From assembly GCF_011059145.1 (NCBI RefSeq), contig NZ_JAALLT010000001.1:293250-357249 (forward strand): a stretch of 64,000 nt of DNA. The letters are read 5' to 3'. The notes below the pieces were generated by a model. It did no database searches and was not told the DNA's origin. It was given only the letters and a program-made list of their open reading frames with translations. Made by a program: the position numbers and the translations under genes. This document shows, piece by piece, positions 9,461 through 17,484 of the stretch; position 1 is the stretch's first letter, and each line of letters begins with the position of its first letter. Origin of the DNA: Halalkalibaculum roseum (GTDB taxonomy: Bacteria > Bacteroidota > Rhodothermia > Balneolales > Balneolaceae).

Positions 9461-10172
9461 TTTTACTGTTGCTCGACTCAGTTTTCTGTTTTTTAAACTC
9501 TTTTAAAAGGTCTTTCTCTTTTTGTTCAAGTGCTTTGAGGATCTTCTCAGCTTCAGCCTTGCTTATTTGCGCGGACTGCTGTTGCTGCTGGGGATTTTGT
9601 TGAGACTGCTGATCGCTTTGCTGCTGTTGCTGTTGTTGCTGCTGATTTTGATCTTGCTGCTGGTCCTGATTTTGCTGCTGTTGATTCTGTTGTTGCTGAT
9701 TTTGCTGCTGTTGGTTCTGCTGATCGTCAGAATTCTGTTGTTGCTGTTGCTGCTGGTTTTGCTCTTCTTTCTTCTTTATGGCAATCTCATAATTTTGCTT
9801 GGCATCACGATCCATGGGTTGATAACGAAGCGAGTTTTTATAGTAGTTGGTCGCTTTTTCCCATTCCTTATTTTCAGAATGAATGTTTCCGATATTGTAG
9901 TCGGCCATTGCCCGCTGCTCGGGATCATCCGTCATGGCTTTAAACTGCTCAAAATAACGAATAGCCTCGTCCGTCTTCCCATCTTTAGCGAGGGCGTTAC
10001 CAAGATTAAAATAGAGCTTGCTGTTTTCGGGATTCTGCTCAATAGCACTTTTATATAGCTCGATGGCTCTGGCATACTCCCCGTTTCGGTAGGCATTATT
10101 TGCCTCACGTGCGTCATCCAGAGATGCACCCATCAGGAGAAGTCCGATAAGAAAAACTGCTGCTCTTTTCAT
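9444..10172 (-). CDS. batC: BatC-like TPR protein with a glutamine-rich linker
   Basis: 242 residues: a short hydrophobic leader (1-18), TPR repeats at 24-125 (FNLGNALAKDGKTDEAIRYF is a typical unit), a nearly pure Gln/Asn/Asp stretch at about 138-200, and a charged Lys/Glu coiled-coil tail. The TPR-plus-Q-rich layout and the position directly before batD identify it as the BatC-type component, probably an exported scaffold. It heads the visible operon; yebC lies 105 bases upstream on the same strand. No MoxR ATPase, BatA or BatB gene is in the window. Lengths of Q-rich runs are prone to change between strains. Confidence 0.8.
   Translation of the reverse strand: MKRAAVFLIGLLLMGASLDDAREANNAYRNGEYARAIELYKSAIEQNPENSKLYFNLGNALAKDGKTDEAIRYFEQFKAMTDDPEQRAMADYNIGNIHSENKEWEKATNYYKNSLRYQPMDRDAKQNYEIAIKKKEEQNQQQQQQQNSDDQQNQQQQNQQQQNQQQQNQDQQQDQNQQQQQQQQQSDQQSQQNPQQQQQSAQISKAEAEKILKALEQKEKDLLKEFKKQKTESSNSKNEKDW
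9573..9761 (-). repeat. CAG/CAA low-complexity tract inside batC
   Basis: About 190 bases of CAG and CAA codons broken by AAT, GAT and TCT, encoding residues 138-200. It explains a long antisense frame rich in Leu on the plus strand, which is not a gene. Units are irregular, so this is a codon repeat and not a minisatellite. Confidence 0.85.
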
Positions 10173-10276
10173 GGTTCTATTTTTTTAAATAATCTCTGTT
10201 TCAGATCCGTAACAATCGGCGTAATGTATTGGTTTCCTTGTCTTAAACGAATTTTTTAAGGCAAAATTGTTACAAA

Positions 10277-11038
10277 TTAGTCCATACTTTCTGCGATTGC
10301 GAGTGTTTCTTCGTCCATTTTCATGTTTGTGAATACATCGGAGACATCATCGTTATCTTCAAATTTCTCCATCAGCTTGAAATTTGAAAGGGCTGTATCC
10401 TCATCAACCTTGACCTCTGTCATGGGTATGCGAACCAGCTCAGCGGAATCTATCTCATACCCCTGCTCCTCAAGGTTATCCTTGACTTCGTACATTGTCT
10501 CGCGTCCGGTGGTGATAGCAAAGAAATTCTCATCGGGTTCGATCTCCTCCGCACCGGCATCGATTGCATCAAGCATAAATTCTTCTTCGTCATGGTCTTG
10601 TGCCTCTACCCGAATCATGCCTTTTTGCTCAAAAAGATATCCTACGGAACCATCGGTACCCAGGTTGCCCCCGTGTTTGGTAAAAATGTGACGGATTTCA
10701 CCGACTGTACGGTTATAATTATTGGTGGTAACTTCAATAAAATAAGCGATTCCACCGGGACCGTAACCTTCATAAGTGGCTTCTTCGTAGCGTCCGTCAC
10801 CTTCATCGAGCTCACCGGTGCCCTTTTTTATGGCACGCTCTATGTTATCCTTGGGTACATTATCACTCTTGGCATTCTCGATGGCTGTATCCAGCCGGGG
10901 GTTCATCTCGGGATCACCGCCCCCTTCACGGGCGGCTACGGTAATTTCCCGCAGGTGCTTATTAAATATCTTTGCTCGTTTTTTATCTTCTTTGGCCTTT
11001 TTATGCTTTATATTGGCCCATTTGGAATGCCCCGCCAT
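10277..11038 (-). CDS. YebC/PmpR-family protein
   Basis: 253 residues, full length for the family. It begins with the invariant MAGHSKWANIKHKKAKEDKK and carries NYNRTVGEIRHIFTKHGGN and the DAGAEEIE motif. Members have been described as transcriptional regulators (PmpR) and, more recently, as factors helping ribosomes past stalling sequences (TACO1/YebC). It is cytoplasmic. In many genomes it neighbours ruvC; here no ruv gene is visible, and it lies upstream of batC on the same strand with a 105-base gap. Confidence 0.93.
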   Translation of the reverse strand: MAGHSKWANIKHKKAKEDKKRAKIFNKHLREITVAAREGGGDPEMNPRLDTAIENAKSDNVPKDNIERAIKKGTGELDEGDGRYEEATYEGYGPGGIAYFIEVTTNNYNRTVGEIRHIFTKHGGNLGTDGSVGYLFEQKGMIRVEAQDHDEEEFMLDAIDAGAEEIEPDENFFAITTGRETMYEVKDNLEEQGYEIDSAELVRIPMTEVKVDEDTALSNFKLMEKFEDNDDVSDVFTNMKMDEETLAIAESMD

Positions 11039-11253
11039 AGTCGGTGATTTCTTTTAGTGATTCTGTGACATTGTATCGATAAAACGCTACTCAGCGATTT
11101 TTCAAAACTCTACAATATAAGGGTTCAAACACTTTGCACCTAATTGCTTAGTTTGGGAATTTAAGTGAGCTAAAGATTGGTTACACTACATGCCCTTTGC
11201 AATACACGGGATGGGCTGGCGTTTAAATACTGAAAATTTAAAATACCGTTATC

Positions 11254-12402
11254 ATGAATATTGGCATTGTATGTTATCCCACCTTTGGGGGCAGCGGTGT
11301 GGTTGCTACTGAATTGGCGAAGGGATTGGCGCAGCGAAACCACAAAATCCATATCCTAAGCTATGCACGACCGGCCCGTTTGGATACTTTCCAGACTAAT
11401 ATTTCCTACCATGAAGTGAATATCAATTCATATCCATTGTTTGAATATCCTCCTTATGATCTTGCGCTGGCCAACCAAATGGCCAATATGATAGAATTTG
11501 AGGGTATTGACGTGCTGCATGTACACTATGCCATACCTCATGCAACCAGTGCCTTTCTTGCAAAACAGATTTTGGGCGAGCGAGCAGCCGATATACCTAT
11601 AATTACGACTCTTCACGGCACTGACATCACCCTGGTAGGCAGCGACGCCAGCTATAAGAGCGTTGTAGATTTCTCCATCAATCAAAGTGACGGCGTAACC
11701 GCTGTTTCAGAATACCTGAAGGAGGAAACCTACAAACGTTTTGATATTCAGAAAGATATTGAGGTAATACCGAACTTTATTGACCTGGACCGGTTCAAGA
11801 AGTCGAATAAGTCACATTTCAAGAAAGCGATTTGTCCGAACGGGGAAAAAATTGTTGTGCATGTCTCCAACTTCCGGGAGGTAAAGCGGGTGCCTGAAGT
11901 TATTTCGGTTTTCGATCAGATTCTTAAAAATGATATTAAAGCCAAGCTGCTTCTGGTAGGTGACGGACCGGATCGACAGAGAGCTGAACGTCGTTGCCGT
12001 GAACTGAATATGTGTGACGAAGTCCGATTCCTTGGGAAACAGGAAAATGTAGAAGAGATTCTTTCTATTGCCGATCTCTTCTTGATACCCTCCGGCTCGG
12101 AAACATTCGGTCTGGCTGCACTGGAAGCCATGAGCTGTAGTGTACCGGTTATCAGTTCCAATATCGGCGGACTCCCGGAAGTCAATATACATGGTGAGAC
12201 CGGGTACCTTTGTGATTTGGATGATATCGAATGCATGGCCAGGCATGCTGTGGATATTTTAAAGGATGAAGAACATCATGAAGAGCTATCCAAAAATGCA
12301 CGCAAACAAGCCGAGCGCTTTGAAATGAGTAATATTGTTACCCGATACGAAGAGTATTACAAAAAAATTAAGAGCGGGTTGTTGAAACAGCCGGTCAGCT
12401 AA
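11254..12402 (+). CDS. bshA: BshA, N-acetyl-alpha-D-glucosaminyl L-malate synthase
   Basis: 382 residues. This GT4-family retaining glycosyltransferase joins GlcNAc from UDP-GlcNAc to L-malate, the first step of bacillithiol synthesis, in the cytoplasm. The N-terminus MNIGIVCYPTFGGSGVVATE is characteristic of BshA rather than of general GT4 enzymes. Other family marks are HVHYAIPHA, TTLHGTDITLVG and the nucleotide-sugar site SETFGLAALEAMSCSVPV with the E-x7-E pattern. Neither bshB nor bshC is in the window. The 3' end overlaps the convergent DUF3095 gene by four bases. Confidence 0.92.
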   Translation: MNIGIVCYPTFGGSGVVATELAKGLAQRNHKIHILSYARPARLDTFQTNISYHEVNINSYPLFEYPPYDLALANQMANMIEFEGIDVLHVHYAIPHATSAFLAKQILGERAADIPIITTLHGTDITLVGSDASYKSVVDFSINQSDGVTAVSEYLKEETYKRFDIQKDIEVIPNFIDLDRFKKSNKSHFKKAICPNGEKIVVHVSNFREVKRVPEVISVFDQILKNDIKAKLLLVGDGPDRQRAERRCRELNMCDEVRFLGKQENVEEILSIADLFLIPSGSETFGLAALEAMSCSVPVISSNIGGLPEVNIHGETGYLCDLDDIECMARHAVDILKDEEHHEELSKNARKQAERFEMSNIVTRYEEYYKKIKSGLLKQPVS

Positions 12403-13616
12403 AGAGCTCCACCTTCATTTTTTAAAAATGAGTTTTCCAGTGCTTTCATCTGTTCTTTCAACTGCCTGGAAGCCATGACATATCCGCCATCGCTGCCGTC
12501 CACAAAATGTATATGGGCTCTATGGTATTCAAATACCATACAGGTGACCATGGCAGCATCAGTAATATGGATTCCGTAGGCCAGATTCGATGATTCAAAC
12601 TGCTCATCCAGGTATTTTTCAAGTTGTTGACGCTTCTGTTTTTTCCCCGTTATGACCACTCTAAGCATGTCATCAAACTTACGGTAATCGGAATTCAGGG
12701 AAAGGTCACTTTTGTAGAGGCTCCAGTCAGTTTTGGAGCTTTTGTAGCCCAGTTTCATGAATATTTTGCCGGAAAGGATCTCAATATGTGTTTTAATGAT
12801 GTATTTCCACCGGTCAATCAGTCCCAAGCCAAAGGTGCGAAGCTTTGTTTCACCCATCAACCCTGATAGGGAAATATTCATACTCAGGGCCGTGGGATCG
12901 ATGGGGTTTGTTCCAAAATCAAATCCGAATAGTTCTCTGAGTTTTTGCATCACCTCTCCATAAATGGTCCCGCTATCATTGAGGGCTGGATTTGCATAGA
13001 CCAGCAGAGTAATAACTTCCTTCTCGCTATGACTGACTTCCTTCCATCGGCATTCCAGGCCCTCAAAGTTAACCTCAGGCGAAAACTCCGATTCACGGAT
13101 ATGGAATGGTTCATGTTTCTGGTTATCATTTTTTAGGATGAAATCGGAGTAGGCAATCCCTTCTCCCATAAACAGAGCCTGAACATAATTATCGGAAGCT
13201 TTGAAACGGGCTACTTTTAAGGATTTCCCCCTCTCGTAGATGTACGATACCGGAATGATGGCTGCACGCAGTTCAAGGCCATAAGCTTCATAGCCGATAT
13301 TTCTGCACGAAGAGAGTATTTTTTGGGCGGGTTTCACCAGTTCCGGGGGGATGCATATTAATGCACCGTCTCCGCCGAAGGCAAATGGGATGGTGTTTCG
13401 ATCCACGAGGTTGAGCATTGCCGCAATAGGTGAGGCTCCCAGGATATTAACGCTCTTGTAATTGTTATCTCTGACAGCGGCGGTAGAATTTACTATATCT
13501 GTTGCCACAACGTACCAATCGGAGGGTAAATCGTGATAATGCTCCTCTTCAGCAGCATCTGAAAAATTACTGATCAGGGGAAGCTCTACATAAAAACGGT
13601 CGGTCGATTCCTGCAT
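12399..13616 (-). CDS. DUF3095 family protein (class III cyclase-like)
   Basis: 405 residues with no signal peptide. Residues around DIVNSTAAVRDNNYKSVN and FAFGGDGALICIP resemble the two metal-binding segments of class III nucleotidyl cyclases (an Asp near 'D-x-x-x-S/T' and a 'GGD-A' turn), a known feature of DUF3095 proteins. No product nucleotide has been assigned to the family as far as I know, and I cannot tell whether the catalytic set is complete. The C-terminal part (FVDGSDGGYVMASRQLK) is typical of the family. It is tail-to-tail with bshA. Confidence 0.75.
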   Translation of the reverse strand: MQESTDRFYVELPLISNFSDAAEEEHYHDLPSDWYVVATDIVNSTAAVRDNNYKSVNILGASPIAAMLNLVDRNTIPFAFGGDGALICIPPELVKPAQKILSSCRNIGYEAYGLELRAAIIPVSYIYERGKSLKVARFKASDNYVQALFMGEGIAYSDFILKNDNQKHEPFHIRESEFSPEVNFEGLECRWKEVSHSEKEVITLLVYANPALNDSGTIYGEVMQKLRELFGFDFGTNPIDPTALSMNISLSGLMGETKLRTFGLGLIDRWKYIIKTHIEILSGKIFMKLGYKSSKTDWSLYKSDLSLNSDYRKFDDMLRVVITGKKQKRQQLEKYLDEQFESSNLAYGIHITDAAMVTCMVFEYHRAHIHFVDGSDGGYVMASRQLKEQMKALENSFLKNEGGAL

Positions 13617-13689
13617 TTGGAATGAGCGGAGTTAACCTGTTGGGTTGCGGAAGTTATGGGGTACTCATTTTAACAGGCCAACATAATAC

Positions 13690-13724
13690 AAAACCCTGTA
13701 CGAAGGTAATTCGCACAGGGTTTT
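13690..13724 (-). terminator. Rho-independent terminator of sucC
   Basis: AAAACCCTGT (13690-13699) pairs with ACAGGGTTTT (13715-13724), and an inner CGAA/TTCG extends the stem. On the minus strand the stem runs into TTTT, about 30 bases past the sucC stop codon. Confidence 0.8.
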
Positions 13725-13754
13725 TAAAGATGATTATAAATAAATAATCAGAGA

Positions 13755-14963
13755 TCAGGCAGCCAGTACCTTGGAGACCTGTTCAGCTGCTTCTTTTAGG
13801 AGTACGGCGGAGATTACGTTGAGATCGGAGTTATCGATGATCTCTTTCGCCTCTTTGGCATTGGTACCCTGCAGGCGAACAATGATAGGTACATTTTCTA
13901 CCTTTTCCGCAATTTCAGGATCTTTAACCGCCTCAATAATTCCATTTGCCACACGGTCACAGCGTACAATACCGCCAAATATGTTAATTAGTATGGCTTT
14001 TACATTTTGATCTTCCAGGATGATCTGGAACCCGTTTTTAACGGTTTCAACATTGGCACTACCCCCTACGTCCAGAAAGTTTGCCGGTTCACCGCCTGAC
14101 AGTTTGATAATATCCATGGTAGCCATGGCCAGACCTGCACCATTCACCATACAGCCCACATTTCCATCGAGCTTGATGTAGTTCAATCCGTGCTTGGAAG
14201 CTTCCAGTTCCACGGGATTTTCTTCTGACTCATCGCGCAGTTCCTGAATATCTTTATGTCGGAAGAGTGCATTGTCGTCGAAAGTCATCTTAGCATCCAG
14301 GGCATAGACGTCACCGCCCGGGGTCAATACCAGGGGATTAATCTCTACCAGGCTGGCATCGGTCTCAACATAGCAGTTGTAAAGAGCCATGATGAATTTG
14401 ACAGCTTTCTTGAAAGCATCGCCTTCGAGTCCGAGTGCAAAGGCAAGGTGGCGGGCTTGGTTGTGCTGCAGCCCCATGCCAGGCTCGATCCATTCTTTGA
14501 TAATTTTTTCCGGAGTTTCTTCGGCCACTTTTTCAATTTCAACACCGCCTTCGGTGGAAACCATGATTACGTTTTTGCTCTTGGCACGGTCGAGGAGTAT
14601 GCCGAGGTAGAACTCCTGTTCGATATCAACACCGTCGGTTACATAAATCTTCTTAACCTTCTGACCTTCCTCACCGGTTTGAATGGTAACCAGGGTATCA
14701 CCCAGAAGCGATTCGGCGGCATCCCTGACTTCATCGATGCTTTTGCAGAGGATCACGCCTTTGGCGTCGCTATTCTTGGTTCTTCCTTTACCTCTTCCAC
14801 CGGCATGAATCTGTGCCTTAACGACGAAGAGTGACGTGCCGTTTTCCTTCATCTTTTTTGCCGCTTCAACAGCCTGCTCAACGTTATCAGCAGCTACACC
14901 GGCAGGAACGGCAACTCCGTAATCTTTTAAAATATCCTTGGCTTGATACTCGTGAATTTTCAT
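13755..14963 (-). CDS. sucC: Succinate-CoA ligase, beta subunit
   Basis: 402 residues. The ATP-grasp domain begins MKIHEYQAKDILKDYGV; the ligase domain contains the nucleotide-binding stretch HAGGRGKGRTK and the C-terminal CoA-ligase fold with NIFGGIVRCD. It catalyses the ADP- or GDP-forming interconversion of succinyl-CoA and succinate in the TCA cycle, with an alpha subunit (SucD) encoded elsewhere. The start at 14963 is fixed by the conserved N-terminus; a longer frame up to 15035 has no family support. It is a single-gene transcript ended by the hairpin at 13690-13724. Confidence 0.95.
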   Translation of the reverse strand: MKIHEYQAKDILKDYGVAVPAGVAADNVEQAVEAAKKMKENGTSLFVVKAQIHAGGRGKGRTKNSDAKGVILCKSIDEVRDAAESLLGDTLVTIQTGEEGQKVKKIYVTDGVDIEQEFYLGILLDRAKSKNVIMVSTEGGVEIEKVAEETPEKIIKEWIEPGMGLQHNQARHLAFALGLEGDAFKKAVKFIMALYNCYVETDASLVEINPLVLTPGGDVYALDAKMTFDDNALFRHKDIQELRDESEENPVELEASKHGLNYIKLDGNVGCMVNGAGLAMATMDIIKLSGGEPANFLDVGGSANVETVKNGFQIILEDQNVKAILINIFGGIVRCDRVANGIIEAVKDPEIAEKVENVPIIVRLQGTNAKEAKEIIDNSDLNVISAVLLKEAAEQVSKVLAA

Positions 14964-15131
14964 AATAAATCGGTAAGAATCTGTTAATCCTTTAGTTTCG
15001 AAACTCGGTGCAAAGGTAGCAAGAGTAGGGCCCAAATAAAAGTGTATATCACCACTAAGACGCTAAGTGCACTCAGTGTAGTAAAGAATCATATTAGGGG
15101 TTTTGATCTTTAGTTATGATGATAACGGCGA

Positions 15132-15147
15132 CAAACGTGGACGTTTG
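15132..15147. repeat. REP palindrome, copy 1
   Basis: CAAACGT GG ACGTTTG: a 7-base stem around GG. It has the same layout as the copies next to the transposase gene (stem, GG, ACGyTTG), with A replacing G in the core. Confidence 0.6.
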
Positions 15148-15318
15148 GCACCGAAGATAATTTAAAAATGAGATTGACATTCATAATAGGTTTATGCAAA
15201 TATTTTTCATTTTGCTCACATGTTTTTGTAAGGTTTAGCAAGTAAAAGAGTCTTACAGTCATCATACTTACTTAAATCAGTTTTGGATATAATTGTTACA
15301 CAGTTCAAATTAAGGCTT

Positions 15319-15340
15319 CTCCAAGCGTCTACGCTTGGAG
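15319..15340. repeat. REP palindrome, copy 2 (upstream of RAYT)
   Basis: CTCCAAGCGT CT ACGCTTGGAG: a perfect 10-base stem with a two-base centre. It ends 11 bases before the transposase ATG. The core AAGCGT-NN-ACGCTT is shared with the copy after the gene. Confidence 0.8.
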
Positions 15341-15351
15341 TAATCGGATCC

Positions 15352-15873
15352 ATGAAAAGAAAAACCTATTCAGAAGAAGTAAATTTCGTTACTCTGACAG
15401 TGATTAACTGGATTGATGTATTTACCAGAAGAATATACAATGATATACTCATCCAAAACTTGGATTATTGTCGAAAGCGTAAAGGACTTGAAATTTTCGC
15501 TTTTGTAATAATGACCAATCATCTGCATTTAATCATAAAGTCAGATCAGTGTCTTCCGGCTATTCTTAGAGATTTTAAAACCTACACTTCCAAAGAATTG
15601 GTAAAGTCTATAACAAGTAATCCAAATGAGAGCAGAAGAGAATGGATGATAGAATCTTTTAAAAAGGCCGGGGCAATAAATAATTTGAACAAAAACCACC
15701 AATTTTGGCAAAATGGAAATTATCCAATTGCCCTATTCAGTAACAAGGTAATTTTACAAAAATTAGATTATATCCATGAGAATCCAGTTAGGGCAGGTTT
15801 CGTGGACGATCCTTCTAAGTATTATTATAGCAGTGCAAATCCGAATAATCCTTTGGGAGTTAAGTTAAACTAA
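15352..15873 (+). CDS. REP-associated tyrosine transposase (RAYT, Y1 family)
   Basis: 173 residues. MTNHLHLIIKS contains the HxH (HUH) metal site of Y1 transposases. FWQNGNYP and YIHENPVRAGFVDDPSKYYYSS are the RAYT signature that carries the likely catalytic Tyr. RAYTs nick single-stranded REP hairpins and are thought to spread them; they are usually single-copy, domesticated genes. The ATG at 15352 is chosen because the longer frame runs through the REP hairpin. The gene is visibly richer in A+T than its neighbours and opposite in strand to sucC and the HAD gene, as expected for an acquired element. Palindromes with the same core flank it on both sides. Confidence 0.88.
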   Translation: MKRKTYSEEVNFVTLTVINWIDVFTRRIYNDILIQNLDYCRKRKGLEIFAFVIMTNHLHLIIKSDQCLPAILRDFKTYTSKELVKSITSNPNESRREWMIESFKKAGAINNLNKNHQFWQNGNYPIALFSNKVILQKLDYIHENPVRAGFVDDPSKYYYSSANPNNPLGVKLN

Positions 15874-15875
15874 AA

Positions 15876-15899
15876 GTGTCAAGCGTGGACGCTTGACAC
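15876..15899. repeat. REP palindrome, copy 3 (downstream of RAYT)
   Basis: GTGTCAAGCGT GG ACGCTTGACAC: a perfect 11-base stem around GG, starting two bases after the transposase stop codon. It could also end the transcript, though there is no T-run. Confidence 0.8.
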
Positions 15900-16009
15900 A
15901 GCATATTTTGAAATTGGATAGTTTTAGGATAAGTAATTAACGGTTTACTCAATCAAACGCTAATCACATGCCTCTCAAAGCACTAAGTGCACTCAGTGTA
16001 TTAGTGGTA

Positions 16010-16777
16010 TTACAGAAGCAGCTCCTGAACTTCCTGCCAGCTTTGGCATTCGTGATCGGGCTCGGCGTTGGCAGAGGGGTCGGAGCCATTGCTTTTCATC
16101 GACACGCCGGTAAATAATATTGCCTTCATTCCCACTTTTTTGGCGCCTGAAATATCCGTATTCAGCCGGTCGCCGATGTGGTAGGAGCCTTCCGCTTCAC
16201 AGCCTGTATCAGCCAGCATCTTTCGAAATGCATTTGGATTCGGTTTGCTATAGCCCGCTTCATCACTGAACAGGAAAGAGTCGAAATAGTCAAACAGCTC
16301 ATGATTTTTCAGAAAATTGCGTATGACCCTGCCGGGCGAATACATGGTGTCTGAAATAAGGGTGAGTTGATAGTTGCCTGAAAGTGCATTGATGGCTTTA
16401 CCGGCGCCATCTAAAATAGCCGGCTGTCCTTCGAATAGCGACTCTTCGAAAACTTCGACCAGATAGTCCAACTCTTTTTGGGTGGCAGGAATACCCAAAG
16501 TATTCAAGATCGTTTTAACGAGTTCCTCTGTTTTTGGAGTTCGCTGCTGGTTGAACCAGACTCTATTAAACTCTTCCGAGGCCTCTTTGGCTGCGGCTTC
16601 TATCTGTGCGGTCGGCATCTCGGTGATATATTCAGACGCTATCTCCCGAAGGGCATCAAAACGAACTTTTCTGCGCTCATTTCCTCCCACAGCAGCATCG
16701 ACCAGGGTATCCCAGAAATCAATGGATACCATACGGGATTGCGATTCATTATTTCCAGCTTGCTTATTTTTGCTCAT
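16010..16777 (-). CDS. HAD-superfamily hydrolase
   Basis: 255 residues. Motif I is SIDFWDTLVD (nucleophile D20). The residue two after it is Trp rather than the Asp of most phosphatases, as in haloacid-dehalogenase-like branches (DVYGT). Motif II is LTLISDTM (Ser/Thr), motif III the Lys in YSKPNPNAFRKML, and motif IV IGDRLNTDISGAKKVGM. An all-helical cap lies between motifs I and II. It is cytoplasmic and its substrate is unknown. It overlaps the end of the upstream GmhB-like gene by four bases, so the two phosphatases are translationally coupled. Confidence 0.85.
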   Translation of the reverse strand: MSKNKQAGNNESQSRMVSIDFWDTLVDAAVGGNERRKVRFDALREIASEYITEMPTAQIEAAAKEASEEFNRVWFNQQRTPKTEELVKTILNTLGIPATQKELDYLVEVFEESLFEGQPAILDGAGKAINALSGNYQLTLISDTMYSPGRVIRNFLKNHELFDYFDSFLFSDEAGYSKPNPNAFRKMLADTGCEAEGSYHIGDRLNTDISGAKKVGMKAILFTGVSMKSNGSDPSANAEPDHECQSWQEVQELLL

Positions 16778-17328
16778 AGTTCGAATTGGTCATTTAAAGC
16801 TTTATGCAAAGTCTCGTAAGACGGAATCTCATGTTTCCTGAGCCAATCTTTATCCTGATCGGGCTCATGTCTTGATCGGATGAAAAATGGTGTGATACCC
16901 AGATCGACAGCCGGTTGCAGGTCGCTTATTTTGTCTCCGGCCATGAAGGAGTTGCTGAAATCAATATTATATTTCTGAGCCGCCTTTCTGAACATCCCCT
17001 TTCCGGGTTTCCGGTCTTCACGGGGATATTGAAGCTCAGTATCGTATTTGGGATGGTGAGGTGCCATATACCAATCATCGACTTGAGCACCTGCTTCGTG
17101 CAATTCCCGGTCAACCCACTCGTGCAGATGATTTACCTGCTCCGAGCTATATCTTCCGCGACTGATGCCGGATTGGTTGGTTACTACAATTACCTTGAAA
17201 CCGGCTTCATTTAATCGACGAATCGATTCTACCGCACCGCTGCACCATGTCCACTCTTCAGGGGTATGAACAAAATTATAATCCACATTGATGGTGCCAT
17301 CACGATCAAGAAAAAATGCCTTGTTCAT
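16774..17328 (-). CDS. GmhB-like HAD phosphatase (heptose-bisphosphate phosphatase type)
   Basis: 184 residues. Motif I FFLDRDGTIN (D8, D10), motif II VVTNQSGISRGRYS, motif III RKPGKGM and motif IV MAGDKISDLQPA place it with D-glycero-D-manno-heptose 1,7-bisphosphate 7-phosphatase and histidinol-phosphatase relatives, HAD-IIIA. GmhB normally carries a zinc knuckle (C-x-H and C-x-C) just before motif III. Here the segment reads MAPHHPKYDTELQYPRED, with no cysteine, so the metal site is absent although the His pair remains. That leaves the precise substrate open. No heptose-pathway genes are adjacent. Confidence 0.8.
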   Translation of the reverse strand: MNKAFFLDRDGTINVDYNFVHTPEEWTWCSGAVESIRRLNEAGFKVIVVTNQSGISRGRYSSEQVNHLHEWVDRELHEAGAQVDDWYMAPHHPKYDTELQYPREDRKPGKGMFRKAAQKYNIDFSNSFMAGDKISDLQPAVDLGITPFFIRSRHEPDQDKDWLRKHEIPSYETLHKALNDQFEL

Positions 17329-17484
17329 TTACTGTTATAAGAATGTATCTTTAGTACTTAATAATTTAATCAACAATTCGAATTACGGCTTGAGAAATAT
17401 TGAATTGAGTTCCTTTCAAGCATTCCATAACTTCATGCAACGTAATTCGCTACTCCCCGAAAACACAGTATTGGGTACCTTCGT

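Larger units (their letters stand above)
14964..15351. other. gene-free stretch upstream of sucC and the RAYT gene
   Basis: About 390 bases without a supported gene. It holds the sucC leader region, one copy of an 18-base direct repeat (15063-15080), one REP palindrome (15132-15147) and a second (15319-15340) immediately before the transposase gene. The segment 15150-15310 is A+T-rich with no further structure that I could see. Confidence 0.6.
15051..16008. mobile_element. RAYT unit bounded by 18-base direct repeats and short outer inverted repeats
   Basis: CTAAGTGCACTCAGTGTA occurs at 15063-15080 and again at 15983-16000, 920 bases apart in the same orientation. Outside them ACCACTAA (15051-15058) and TTAGTGGT (16001-16008) are exact inverted copies. 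The right boundary stops two bases before the HAD gene's stop codon. Removing the interior would rebuild a small hairpin, so the transposase segment looks inserted into, or recombined within, a pre-existing short palindromic repeat. IS200/IS605 and RAYT enzymes are not expected to make target duplications, so the mechanism is open. Confidence 0.5.

Noticed and set aside
9573-9761. Repeat tract that could look like a CRISPR or minisatellite
   Set aside because: Units are single codons with irregular breaks, within a protein frame; no spacers.
9522-10058. A 178-codon plus-strand frame made mostly of Leu codons
   Set aside because: It is the reverse complement of the CAG-rich tract of batC and the TPR codons, with no signal or motif.
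14964-15035. Extended N-terminus of SucC
   Set aside because: The conserved start MKIHEYQAKDIL lies at 14963; upstream codons have no family support.
17329-17484. PyrR-type attenuator in the pyrR leader
   Set aside because: No mutually exclusive hairpins or anti-antiterminator element could be seen.
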